A stretch of 64,000 bases of DNA from Parietaria judaica (taxonomy: Eukaryota; Streptophyta; Magnoliopsida; Rosales; Urticaceae): the NCBI GenBank assembly GCA_954871525.1, contig OX940865.1, positions 12,352,606 through 12,416,605 on the forward strand, in the 5' to 3' direction. Each line of letters begins with the position of its first letter. The stretch's first letter is position 1. The translations under genes were made by a program, and so were the position numbers. Positions 10,331 through 21,996 of this stretch are shown here, in pieces. Under the pieces are notes generated by a model that worked only from the letters and a program-made list of their open reading frames with translations, ran no database searches and was not told where the DNA came from.

Positions 10331-11882
10331 TCATCGCAAACTCATGACGGGCCAAGGGGCGATGCCACCAGGGGCAGGAAGTGCGGGCCGGACGATGGGG
10401 ACTCGCTTCACCACTGAAAAGGCTTCGTTTAGCCGCGCCGCTCGGCTCATGAACTGAGACACCTTCTGCATTATTACCCCAAAAAAAAAAATGCGTAGTC
10501 ACTATAACGATCATTCTCATATATAATCACATAGATTTCGGAAACATGGTAAAGGAGCATCGCCCAAACTGACAAAAAGAACTGATTTCCCACAAGAAGC
10601 AATAAACCAAGTCAGCTATAAGATCACAATACACATCATGACCGGGTACTGCTGAGTTGTGAAGCTTAATTCACTGCGGCGACTATGAAGACCCGACGCT
10701 AAGCAATAAAGCGTGTCCACCTGAATTTATTTTCAGTGTAGCCTTAGTTTTCGTATACAAGGCTTGTCGCCGACATTTATTGGTAGTGCAATTCAAAAGA
10801 GAGGACGGCTATAACACCGTGAACTCTTGGATTACAATGGAAAAGATTTGTAAGCGGCAAATGAACGGAATCACTATATTTCTCCGTGTCACATTTGTTT
10901 TTGCGCTTTTGGTAGCGTTTTCGATTTGGGGATCTATCCCCAATATCCTTAGAGGTTTCCATGTGGAGTATTATTCAGTGATCTTCCACCCTTATCGGCA
11001 TTTCACTCAACGATTCATCTTTCGGAACTTATCGAGACTAACTTAATTAGTTCTTTGAACCTATAGAGCCGAGTTTTCTCTTCAATTGATAAACTTGCAT
11101 TTGGCGAAAACAAAGAGTAAAAGCGAAATACAGACCTTGTCATCCATGGTGACCTTGAGCTGCAAGCTCTGAGTCTTGCGCTTCATCCTGTACAGTCTCT
11201 TCCCCAACATCACCATCCCCAACACCGCAGCCGCCACCGAGATGGTCCACACGGGGCTCGACTTAAATGCGCAGAACTTCAACACCTCCAGAGGAACCTT
11301 CCACCACGCCACGAGCCTCTTCTCGCCTTCCGAACAATCCCGCTCCGCGACCGGATTCTCCTCCACTTCCTCGGCCGCAAGATCATCGCTTTCAGCCTCT
11401 TTGGCGACGGATTTCACTGCTTCAGCTTCATCGACCACGCCACCGGAATTCACCTTCACGCCCAGCTCACCTTCATCGTAGGAAGCGCGATCAAGAGCTT
11501 GAATTTCCCCAAATTCGACTTGGCTCACCGATTTCTCCGGAACAATCGACTCCTTCTTCGGATCGAAATCGCCGGAGTTCCGACCATCGGAGCGATCGCT
11601 GGCCGAATCGGGCCAGAACTCGGCAAGGGCCGTCCTGGGCTCGGGGATCGCCGGGTCGATCCAACTCGGGTTGTCGGACTCGGCGGAGCCGTCGTCGCTT
11701 GCGGGGCGAGCAGCGAGCCTGTGGTGATTGTGGAGCGAGAAGTAGTCGGACCTGATGACTCCTTCGGAGTGGGCCTCGGCCCTGGAATCGCTGGGAGCGG
11801 AGTCGGAGGAGTGGAGAATAGCGGGGTCGGAGTTGTGGAGCAGCTCCCAGTCGCTGAACTCGCCTCTCTCTTCTCCTTCCAT
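10331..11882 (-). CDS. Plant membrane protein with acidic N-terminus, one TM segment and conserved C-tail (DUF6821-like)
   Basis: Two exons, 11136-11882 and 10331-10465, with a 670-bp intron in phase 0, give 293 residues. The N-terminal ~190 residues are acidic and low complexity and begin with EFSDWELLHNSD. A hydrophobic helix (VWTISVAAAVLGMVML, about 219-234) follows WWKVPLEVLKFCAF, then a basic KRLYRMKRKTQSLQLKV stretch and a conserved tail in exon 2 (KVSQFMSRAARLNEAF ... PWPVMSLR). Exon 2 was found on the strand opposite a spurious plus-strand frame. The helix-plus-tail pattern matches an uncharacterised plant family that I believe is DUF6821. The DWELL box resembles an ATG8-interacting motif (W-x-x-L with a preceding acid), and the layout recalls the ATI proteins, but no function is established. 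A telobox-like ACCCTAA lies just upstream of the ATG. Confidence 0.87.
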
Positions 11883-12170
11883 GGAAGCTCGAGGAGTGAA
11901 GAGCCCTAACCCTAAAGAGAGAAGAAATGAAGAGATGACAATTCAATTCTTTCACGACCATCTTCCTCAGACTATTTAACACGGCACAGTTGAAACTTGA
12001 AATTTTTATTTTATTTTATTTATTTATTATTTTGCTTTTCAGTGACGTTATAAAAAAAGGTACTATTTCATACCCTTTATTTTATAAATTTAGATAATAA
12101 CTAAACTTACCTTCAAATTTCAAAACATTTTAAATATACTTCGAGATCAGTTTGGCAATATTATACTTTA

Positions 12171-12179
12171 TTTAATAAT
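12171..12179. repeat. 9-bp target site duplication TTTAATAAT (left)
   Basis: Exact partner at 13307-13315. Confidence 0.95.
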
Positions 12180-13306
12180 GGGTTAATTGCGGCAAAAATA
12201 CCTAACTTTTGGTCAAATTCTTTGTTGTGTATACAACCTCCGTAAATGACGGTAAAAGTACCCAAACTTAGCATTTGGAGTTAATAGAGAATATCTATCT
12301 ATGTAGCAATCAGCCTTTGTCACGTGGCACGCCACATGGCACTTGGCCGCCATGTGGCATGCCACGTAATTATTATTTTTTATTAAATTATTTTTTAATT
12401 ATTTTTTAAAAAAATAAATTTATTTTTTCCATAAAAACCAATAATGAATATTTGAATATAATTATTCATTTTAGAAAAGTGGATCAAACGAAATAAATAA
12501 AGAAAAAAAATCTCCATTCACGGTTCACTCAAACTCCGCCTCCGATCCGGTTTACGGGTGAAACGAAATCGTTTAATATGTTTAATAATAATAACCAATA
12601 ATAATCATATGATTGTTTAACGATAATTTTTTAAAAAAAGAATAATATAAATAAAAAAACATATTAAACAATTATTATTATTCTAAAATGCAAACACAAA
12701 AAAATATCATGCAAACAAATAAAAATAATTTTCATTCAATATAAATATGACTACTATTTTTTGTTTTTGAATAAGTGGTGTGTATATAATTATGTCTTGA
12801 CTTTTTAAACATTATGTATGTGTTTATTAGTTATTATTATTAAACATATTAAACAATTTTATTCGACGCGTGAACCGGACCGGAAACGGAGTTCAAGTGA
12901 ACCGTCAGCGGTGAAAATGAATTCGTTCCACCCACTTTTTTAAAAATAAAATTATAACCAATAATGAATATTAAATTTAAATATTCTTTATTTGTTATTA
13001 TTAACAAAAATTATTAAAATAAAAAAAAATTGTTTAAAAAATATAATAAAAAATTCGTTTAAAATAATATTTAAAAATATATATATTTTTAATTTTTTTT
13101 TTAATAAAATAATAATAACGTGGCATGCCACGTGGCTGCCAAGTGCCATGTGGCATGCCACATGGAAAATATTGATTGCCACATAGATAGATATTCTCGG
13201 TCAACTCCTAAATGCTAAGTTTAGGTACTTTTGCCGCTATTTAGGGAGGTTATATACACAGCTGAGAATTTGACCAAAAATTGAGTATTTTTGCCGTAAT
13301 TAACCC
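12180..13306. mobile_element. Non-autonomous Mutator-like foldback element (1127 bp)
   Basis: The ends GGGTTAATTGCGGCAAAAAT and its inverse are flanked by an exact 9-bp duplication, the Mutator signature. The first ~195 bp and last ~195 bp are clear inverted repeats, including the CACGTGGCATGCCAC-type stretches. The inner sequence is also inverted: the GATCCGGTTTACGGG block near 12545 pairs with the block near 12870. The whole element is thus a large imperfect palindrome with arms of about 550 bp. No transposase frame is present. It shares its terminal sequence with the short element at 55590. Confidence 0.93.
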
Positions 13307-13315
13307 TTTAATAAT
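13307..13315. repeat. 9-bp target site duplication TTTAATAAT (right)
   Basis: Exact copy of 12171-12179. Confidence 0.95.
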
Positions 13316-13881
13316 TTAAAAAATAAAATTAAAACCTAATACTTACGGAACTGTAAAAATAAGTGATAAAATTGAAAGGAAAAAGAAAAAGTAAATAATA
13401 CTATGAAAAAAAATCTATACTATCATAAAATCAAACTATTTAGTACTTATATTTTTATTATTCCTTTGTAAGTAGACATTTTTGTCGATCTAGCAAACGG
13501 TAAATTACAACTGGTTCTGTTAACTGAATTATGTAGTTATGGTTGTGAAGTCTGTGCTTCCAAAGTGTGTTAACGATATTTATTAGGTATTATCTGGATG
13601 TGTTGTGGGGTGTGGATAACACTTGGTTGAGTTGAGCTGGGATATCTGCCGACACAAGTATAAAAGCAAAGTCAAACAACAAAGCACAAAGATAGATCTG
13701 ATTTTTTTAAGAAATTATTTGTTTAACACCCTTGCTTTTGAATTTTATCTTTATACTGCATTCTATTTTCGGGTAACTTATATTTTTATCTTTATATAAC
13801 CGACGTTTCCGTCAAATTACCATTAATATTTAAGATAATGATTTCTTGATAATAATTAAAGGGGCGCAAGAGGGAGAAAAG
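13316..13881. other. Intergenic; no gene seen
   Basis: AT-rich DNA without supported features. Confidence 0.6.
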
Positions 13882-14637
13882 CAAGGATCTGAATGCCGTT
13901 TTTACCGATAAATCGTTTGCCGTTATCGTCGGATTAATCGTTTACCGATGGATATCGATGAAAAACCTATAAAAGTTATCTCTTTGTTGTTATCGAAACT
14001 TATCGAACTTTCTCTTAAAAAAAAAAAAAAAACTTATTGAACGTACTGATGGACAATTAGTTGATCGATGCATTTATCAATGGAAAATCTATAAAATATT
14101 TTCATACATATTTTACACTCAAAATATAACATAAAATATTAATGTAACAAGACATAAACATAATGAAAGTCTCATATTTCATAGCATAAATGTTGAAACT
14201 TTTTAACCAGTTAATGAAATTTTGATATGCACATGGTTTACCTCTTTTATTAAGAAGTCCCGCAGTGATAGATTACAAGAGGATGAAATGGTTTATATAC
14301 TGAAGAATTGGGATAAGGGCTCGAGTCATTTGGGTCATAGAATTTTGTGGATGGGGGAAGACTCACACAAATGTTCCACCACCGTCGTTCGATCGGTTGG
14401 GCGTGTGGTTGGTATTTTTTCCGTAATTAAAATAAAATTTGTTGTCAACTTTTCGTTTTTTAGGTGATAAATACCTCACTTTTCGAGAAAATATACTTGA
14501 AAATTTTGGGCGATAAGTACCTTATTTTTCAGTTCGAAAAATCATGATAAGTATAAAGCGACAACGACTAGGAGAGACAACTTACCGAGAACCTTATTTC
14601 AACGATTAATCGCTTATCAACGATATTCGATTCCTTG
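13882..14637. mobile_element. Probable non-autonomous DNA transposon remnant
   Basis: The left end CAAGGATCTGAAT is the approximate inverse of the right end ATTCGATTCCTTG. Just inside, ACCGATAAATCG...GGATTAATCG and CGATTAATCGCTTATCAACG are also mutually inverted. The interior is AT-rich and non-coding. Flanking 8-bp sequences do not match, so the superfamily is uncertain, possibly hAT. A similar left-end fragment lies at 54415. Confidence 0.5.
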
Positions 14638-15084
14638 GTCATAAACGTATTGAATTATGTGCTATATAGGAAAGAAAAAAAAATTACAAAGTCTATAGCT
14701 AAATAAAGAAAAAAGAATACAAAAAGGGAAAACATTGAAATGAGTTTGCCTATTTGATTTAGCCCTTAATTTTAATTTTTAACCCTTTCCTTCTTAAAAT
14801 ATTAAAATATTCTAACTCTTTTTTTAAGTCGAAGATATCTTTGTTACTTCACTAAATAAATAATTTTAAATGTCCTAAATTTTAAATGGATTTTTTTTTT
14901 GTTAATTGAAATTCAAAATTATTCAACACACTAAAATTATAAGAGGGGCTCCAAATTTAAATATAGATTACGGTTTTATAAGATAACTTTGTAAGCAAAA
15001 TGCCCATGCTATTCATCTTGAAAGAAACAACCCCACAAATACAAAACTTTTAGCAGAAGTCCGCTTCTTGAGGTAATTTCAAAC
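14638..15084. other. 3' flank of histidyl-tRNA synthetase gene; nothing else seen
   Basis: AT-rich sequence that would contain the 3' UTR of the minus-strand gene ending at 15085. Confidence 0.6.
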
Positions 15085-18000
15085 TCAAGGATTCAACCGC
15101 GCTTTGAGTTCTTCGACGATTTTTGTTCTTTGAATGACGACATCTTCGTTGCTGGAATCGAATTCTTTGAGTCTGACAGTTCCTTCCTTGAATTCGCGTT
15201 CACCGACGATTAGCATCCAAGGGATCTTAGATTCCTTGGCGCGCTCGAAGTGCTTGTTGAGCCTCTTACTCACCAAATACTCGGCTTTCACTCTCGCATC
15301 CCACAGCTCGCTCACTAGCTCGGCGGCTTGAATAAGGTCATCTCCGAGAACGCTTACCAGCACTTCCGTCTTTGTCGCTCTGGTTGTCTGCCAAATTCAA
15401 ACATAAGGTTTCCATTAAGTAAGAAAACAGACAAGATTAGAGATTTTGAGTTTTGACATCGATGGCCTCTCTAATTTAATTTTAGTGCACAAATAATCTT
15501 TATAAATTAGAAAATTACACAAATAACTTCAATAATCCTGAATTAAAACGCATTTGATTTACTTGTTCTGCTTTTTCATGTGAAAAAGCTGACAAAGTTA
15601 AAATCAATTAGGAGAGAAAATGTCATAGTCATAATAAATAAATAAAAAAAAACAATTATAGTAAAACTATCATAATTGATTTATTGCTATGAACTTATGA
15701 TCATTTGTTTGACTTTAGGAAATATTATAAGAAACAATTGGTATGATCATAATTGACTCGATTAATTGTTATGCTCATTTATTATGATAATTGATAACTG
15801 ACGGGACACATGTAATGCTTCATTTACTTAACTTTAGGGACAATTGCCGCAGATTTTCTTGACGTTGGGGATTATTGCAGCAATTTTCCCTAGTTTAGTT
15901 AAAAATCTAAATAATTTAGGGCTGACATTTTACTCCTAAATATATTAGCTTTTTAACATTGTGAGACAAAAAAGGACAAAATGCATTGAATTATTGAATC
16001 GTAAAGGTTAGGTGTGCAACTTTCTTACGAGAGTGATGATTTGAATTTATAAATTAGAAGTATTTGCTCGTAAAATTAGGGTTGAATAACAAGAAGATAA
16101 TCTTCACCTGGTTCAGGTCTTTCTGATGCTGCTCTAGTATGGCAAAAACGCGCTCGATTCCAAGGCTTAAACCAACTGCTGGGACTTGCTTTGTTCCGAA
16201 CATGCCTATAAGGTTGTCATAACGCCCACCAGCAGCGATGGAACCAACCTGAGTACCAAGACAAGATAATAAGCCTCCTTATAGGGGTGAAGTGAAACAA
16301 GTTTGCTTTCGCAATCAAATTGAATTATTCGCGTATATAAAAGGCACAACCCTATTCCGGTTTTTAATTCGATTATCGGCTTCAGTTTGTTTGTTTTTTT
16401 GTTTTTTTTTTACTTGTTATATTTGGCCGCATAGCAGCAAGTTTCATTCCCCAAACAGTTAAATCGGTTAAACTAGGTAATAATATGTTTTGATGTGGGT
16501 ATTTCTTAGTAAAGTAACATGATCAGGTCTTGCAAAATACCAAGAACAATAATAAACAAACACAGTAATATTACTAGTTCTATAAATTAATACACCTCAA
16601 ACTTTTGGTTTTGGTTTTTAACTGAAACTAGATTTACTTAGATCTATGAGTCATCACCAATCCTAGGTTATAATCAGTTTCAGTTTAAAAAAATCAATGG
16701 ACCAGATTTAACTATTTTCAGTTATTTTTGCCAAATCCAGCCCTTTTTTTTCTTCAGTTATCAACCTTTTTTACAGCCTCTCCTTGGAGAACAATTGGGA
16801 AACGAATATCATAAAACCCGAAGAGCATATATAACAACTTCACCTGTGTGCCTCCTTTGAAAGCAGCTTCGTATATCACGCCGGTATAGTAGTCGAGACC
16901 TCTGGCAAGGCTTAGGTCAAAAGTCACCCGGTGAATACACTTAGAAATCTTCAAGGCCTTGAAGAGAATCTCGAGATCATTTAAAGCATCCATTGATGAG
17001 CTATTTTCCAAAAATTTGCTTCCCTCTTCTTTAAGTTTGCACAACAACTCCAGAGGAGCTCCTCTTTCCTTTACAAAAGTACCGATTCTATCCGCTGTCT
17101 CGGAAGTTAGGCCCTTCTCCTCCACCTATGATATGAAAAGAGCAGGTTATAGGCATTGTTTTAATGAAATCTAAATTTGCAGAGTTTACCCCCCGAAAAA
17201 CAGTTCCCGACAAATTTTAAGGCATGTGAAATGCGACGATGATTCTGCCCCTAACAACACTAATGAGGCTTAAAATTGACAAAATCTATCAATTTCTTTA
17301 AGATTAAGAGAATTTGCTACAATTTACAAGCTCAACAGGTAAACTGCTACAGAAAATAGGTTTAGAGGGGAAAACGAGACAGCAAAACAACTTCAAGGGG
17401 CTTCGTTAATTACTCTTCCATGACACCTATTCAAATCAAGTCTAGAACGAATAAAACTACGAAAACATCAATGTTCAAGTAATACAATAAATCTGCTGCC
17501 GTTAATAATACTCAAGCGAAACTTAGAAGAATATATTAAGACAATGCACTCACAATAATGAATAATGTGAAGATATCATATACAAAATCGAAATTCCTTA
17601 CCATTTCTTTTTTTATCTGCTCAAATGTCTGTTTATCTAACTTGTCAATGCTTGAACAAATGGTTCTGAACTTTTCAGAGGGCACTCCACATATTTCCAA
17701 CATTCCATCCAGTAACTTCCGGTGGTTCAACTTTATCTGCAAAGATCATACAAACAATCGGTAAAAATTCCAGAGAAAATAAAACGTTATTAAAGATGCC
17801 AAGAAATATTGTAAGATCACAGCAGCCCCAAATTAATATATTGCAAGCAAAATGAAACCTAATGATATCACAAGACTGGTTCAGGTTTTAGACGTCCATA
17901 TTTCTTTGTATCAAGAATGTTGAATATATTGAAGAAATGACATTAAAAAAAAAAACCGGAGAATAAAGGTTAATACATAATTGATAATACAAATACTGTG

Positions 18001-20504
18001 GTGAGCTCTTAATCACAAATAAGCGTGGGGAGAAGCGCAAAGCCGGGAATTAACGTTTTATATAATGTCTTTTATGGTCTTTTATGATAAAAGTTTTATC
18101 TTTTACAGTCATTAAGGGTATTTAAGTCATTTAGGAATAAGTCTAATAAGGTTTAGTAGGCTATAATACTCGCCCACTCTGAGCAGCGGTGTGATTATTT
18201 ATGTTTGTTAACTTTCTCGGGTTTTGACTCATCAAGACATTATAGGAGAGTTTTTAACATGCTTTCGAAAGAAAGGCAGCTTTGATTGATTTGGAATGAA
18301 GTTTCCGAGATTCATCACCCCGGTGAATCCCAACTGGCATATTGATGTGTGTTTGGTGTTCAGGACCTACCATACTGTCATTTTTAGATTTTTTTTTTTT
18401 CCTCGCAACTAACTATGAAATGGGCCATGTGAAACAATCCATCAAGTGAAACAAACTACTGAAATTTCACAGTAAGATTATTTAAATCTCAAATTGCAGT
18501 TACCTCGTAATCTCCGATGTTCAGTTCATCCAGTAGTTCAGTCAAAATCTTAATAACCTCAAAATCTGGTCCCATTCTCTCATATTGACCAGCTATATCA
18601 AAATCGCACTGATAAAATTCACGGTATCTTCCTTTTGAGGGGTTATCTCGTCTGTAAACCTTCGCTATTTGGTACCTTTTGAAGGACGTGATACCATTCA
18701 TAGCCACAAATCTAGCGAACGGAACAGTCAAGTCATAACGCAGAGAACAAAGCTCTCCACCCTGTCAACCAAGTCCAGGAAAAAAAAAAAAAAGGAAGCT
18801 ATGATTGTAAATATTCCGTGCTTCGTTCGTAAATATCTACGAGATTCTCAGCAATTTGGGATCGTAGAAGTACCTGGTCAGCGAGATCATAGATTAACTT
18901 CGAATCCTCTCCATATTTCCCCATGAGGGTCTCTCTCACCTCAAATGCCGGAGTATCCAGGGCCGTAGCGCCGTGCCTCTCAAAAACGTCCTCTATGATA
19001 GCAAATGCCTTCTTTCTTATCGCCATTTGCTCTTTTGCGAAATCACGAGTACCCTGATACGAAACAAATTTAATGCATTGCTTCACTAAGCTGCTTCTAT
19101 CCATTCGAAACCAGTACCAATCAAGAATTCAATTTTGAACTAAGCTCTTACCTTTGGAAGCTTGGGAAGTCTTCTAGTCTCATTGCTTTCCACAATCTCT
19201 TTAAGCTTATTCAACAAATTATCAAATTCCAGGTCCTTGGGATTCATGAAAGACATAATACCAACCACTAATCCATTCAACAAACCGGAATCATAGGAAG
19301 CTTCTCTTTGGCTATCCAATTTGCTCTTGATCATCTGGATAATTACACTTGTTCCTTTTCCCAGAACCACCTTCTTCTTCTTCTCGCTCTTATTGTCAAC
19401 CTTTGAATTCTCGCCCCCGTTGACCTCACCGGTTTTACTCTTTCCGCTCAATTCAGCGCCTTCGAGAACAACGTACGCGGTGATCGCCTCCCATGCCAAG
19501 ATCTTCCACACAAGCCCCGACAGCACGTTCACTTGATGAGCCAATTTGTCGTAATTCTCTTCCCCGTCAAAAACCAACTCTGATACCAACTTGAAATCGT
19601 CCTTCAAGCTGTCACTGCTGGGACATTGCTTCTCGAACAACTCGGACAAACCCGATTGAAGATCGCTGCTTCCAATGGAATCCAAATTCATCTTGGCTCG
19701 AGTAGAGCTACAAGAACCCAAGTCCCACAGCGCAGTCGCCAATGGCAGCAATGCAGTACGTATCATTCCCGCTGCGCCGGCGCCCCCGGGCCCGCCCTTG
19801 CGGACCTTTACACCAGAGTTCAGAACCACGCGGGACTTTGAGTGTATCAACTTCGACTGCTCTCTTAAACAGCCATGGATGTTGGAAACTTTGGAAACGG
19901 CTTCAATCTCGACCTTACCCACCAACTTGGAACCGTTCAGCATCACCTTCATGTCGCCGGCAACGGCGACCTCGTCTTTCGAAGTGTTGCCATCCCCGGA
20001 ATCGAACAAATTGAAGGCTGAAACGTCGGCTTTCAATGCCTCGCACGAAATTGCCGCCACAGCATCCGACACGGTGGCCAAAGCCGCCGAATCGCGGTCC
20101 AGAAGAGCGAAAATCCCGAACAGCGAAGACGTCAGCCTCGACGCCTCGACCGAATTGGCTTCCTCATCGGTCAAATCCAGCGATTCCAGCTCCAGCGTCT
20201 GCGAGTTCGCGTTGAGGGCTTCGACGATCCGGAGGGGAAGCACTGAGCGGACTCCGGAGAGGGACATGAGCTTGTAGAGGAGCACGACGAGGGAGGTTCT
20301 TTTCTCTTCGGCGGTGAGGAGGTCGGGGAACTCGAGGAAGCAGTAGGGTTTGGTGACCGGAGAGCCGGTGTCGACGGAGGCGAAGCGGCCGAGCGCGGAG
20401 GAGTCGATTCGGATGTGAGAGAGGCCATTGGCGACGGCGTAGACGGTGGAGGAGGAGAGAGACGATCCTTTGCCGCCGAGCGTGATGACTGAGCTCTCCG
20501 CCAT
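15085..20504 (-). CDS. Histidyl-tRNA synthetase, cytosolic, with long plant N-terminal domain
   Basis: Seven exons: 19152-20504, 18874-19053, 18504-18761, 17602-17736, 16844-17125, 16108-16248, 15085-15387. All introns are phase 0, giving 883 residues, about the length I recall for the Arabidopsis cytosolic enzyme. It charges tRNA-His with histidine. The class II core begins at LPKGTRDF (about 448). Motif 2 is [20 protein letters not shown], the histidine-specific boxes are [10 protein letters not shown] and [11 protein letters not shown], and motif 3 is [12 protein letters not shown]. An anticodon-binding domain follows (about 785-883). Exon 1 alone encodes ~450 residues with no synthetase motif; a Lys-rich linker [13 protein letters not shown] sits near 387. 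The start is the ATG followed by [14 protein letters not shown]; upstream codons in frame lack an ATG. No organelle transit peptide is evident. Confidence 0.97.
17995..18340. other. Likely transposon-derived insert in intron 3 of histidyl-tRNA synthetase
   Basis: This part of the 767-bp intron is less AT-rich than its surroundings and contains TATAATGTCTTTTATGGTCTTTTATGATAAAAG and a CACCCCGGTGAATCCC hairpin. No termini or target duplication were found, so the call is weak. Confidence 0.3.
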
Positions 20505-21996
20505 TGCCGGAGCTCGGAGTGTTGGAAATGGTGCTCTGCGCGTGGCTAACGTATTCAGATTCTGACTGACTAGGGTTTGTCGTCTCGTCGACGAAGATGA
20601 ACAAGCGACACCAAAAACGACATGTCGTTCCTGCAATGGTGTAAGAGACTCTCCTCTTCGCGACAACAACGATAAAAAACGATATAAATTCAGACGAGTG
20701 ACATTTGAAACGACATGTCGTTGAGATAAGATAGAGATCTTCTACTAACGACACGGTAAAGTTATTTGTGTGGATGAAATGAAACAACATTGTTAATAAT
20801 GGATTTTAATGTGGAATACAAAAATGACTTTTTTTTATTTATTTATTTATCGTCAGTATTTTGTTTTATCTTTTGAGTGAGAGTTTATGGTAATCCATTC
20901 AAATATATTCATGTATTTCTTATACTAAGCATTTACCTTCACATATTGAACTTCGATACATCTTAAATGGATTTTGACTATTTGATAAATCAAATGAATG
21001 TCACAAAAGAAATATGATAAATTCAAAAGAACTGAAAGAGCTAGAGAGATATATAATAATTAAAATTTGATTGAAATGTTATAAAACGATTATTTATTGA
21101 AATGAGAGATCATTTAGATCTTGAAAAATAAATTTGCCTAAACGATTTTAATTGATCTTGACAAGTTAGACTTCATGGTTATTGTAACATAAAAAATATG
21201 TTTAATATGAAGCCAGAAGCCCAAGTCCCAAACGACAAGAAAGCTAGACATAACGTGTAGTTTGGGACTATAATGTGAAGGGATCTAGAGCGTTGGATGT
21301 ACACTTAGTGTGTGGCTGAAATGAAGCTAAAAATCATATTTTCTCTTCTTATTTGATGGTTACCTATTAGAAACTAGAAGGTATATTTGGGGTGTTATAG
21401 CTTGATTGGCTATCCTATGGCAATGGTTCTCTAGGTTTCGGGTTCCTCCTTTTAGTCCGCAAAGAGAACAATCTCTACGATGTATTGTTCCAAGATTTTT
21501 CAGCCGCAAGCAAGGAGTAGATGTACGTAAGAGACTGTAATTATTATTGTCTTTGGCCGACCGGTCCCCAAATGCGTGAGTTGATTCTTATTTTCTTTTG
21601 TTTCCACCACTTTAGTTCCGTCCAAAACCGGCTTGATATGCGACAAAAGGAAATAACAAAAAGAGCTCGAATTGGCTTCATTATTACATGTTGAAGAATA
21701 GTTTTGTACCTAAATATACAATTGAATCTGAGCTTTATGGGAGTTGATATATGGATGAATTTCACCCACAACTTTTCTAAGAACACATTGAGGCTTGAGC
21801 ATCTCCTTGAAATTCGTAGCCCTAGCTTTTTTCACCCGACCGCTCAGAGTCGGTACATTATCTTCCGTTGCCGCAATGCCGTATTGACCCGCATCATGTC
21901 CGTTTCTACTTCTACCAATGCTCACCAAATACTTAAGGAGCAAAAAATGTAAATACATTTTCTTTTTATAAAAAATAAAAAAATGTTGATGATTCA
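20505..21996. other. Intergenic between histidyl-tRNA synthetase and PP2C
   Basis: It holds the synthetase leader and promoter (20505 to about 20800) and the PP2C 3' flank. Around 21200-21560 is a less AT-rich stretch resembling an LTR fragment, without recognisable ends. No supported gene. Confidence 0.5.

Noticed and set aside
10211..10417. Plus-strand frame with a convincing signal peptide and basic tail, resembling a small secreted peptide precursor
   Set aside because: Its 3' half lies antisense to exon 2 of the minus-strand membrane protein gene (10331-10465), whose splice acceptor, frame and conserved tail fit exactly. The tail also matches no known peptide family.
11176..11982. Several long frames on both strands over the first exon of the membrane protein gene
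   Set aside because: Shadows of a GC-rich exon; only the minus-strand frame from 11882 continues into a conserved second exon.
12180..12380. Repeated palindromic CACGTGGC/GCATGCCAC blocks considered as G-box regulatory clusters
   Set aside because: They are part of the terminal inverted repeats of a transposon, present at both ends, so clustering is explained by the element.
12988..13186. Overlapping frames on both strands near 13.0-13.2 kb
   Set aside because: Inside the AT-rich arm of the foldback element; Ile/Lys/Asn/Phe-only composition.
20505..20669. N-terminal extension of histidyl-tRNA synthetase by 55 codons
   Set aside because: It would need a TTG start; no in-frame ATG exists upstream of 20504 within the open frame.
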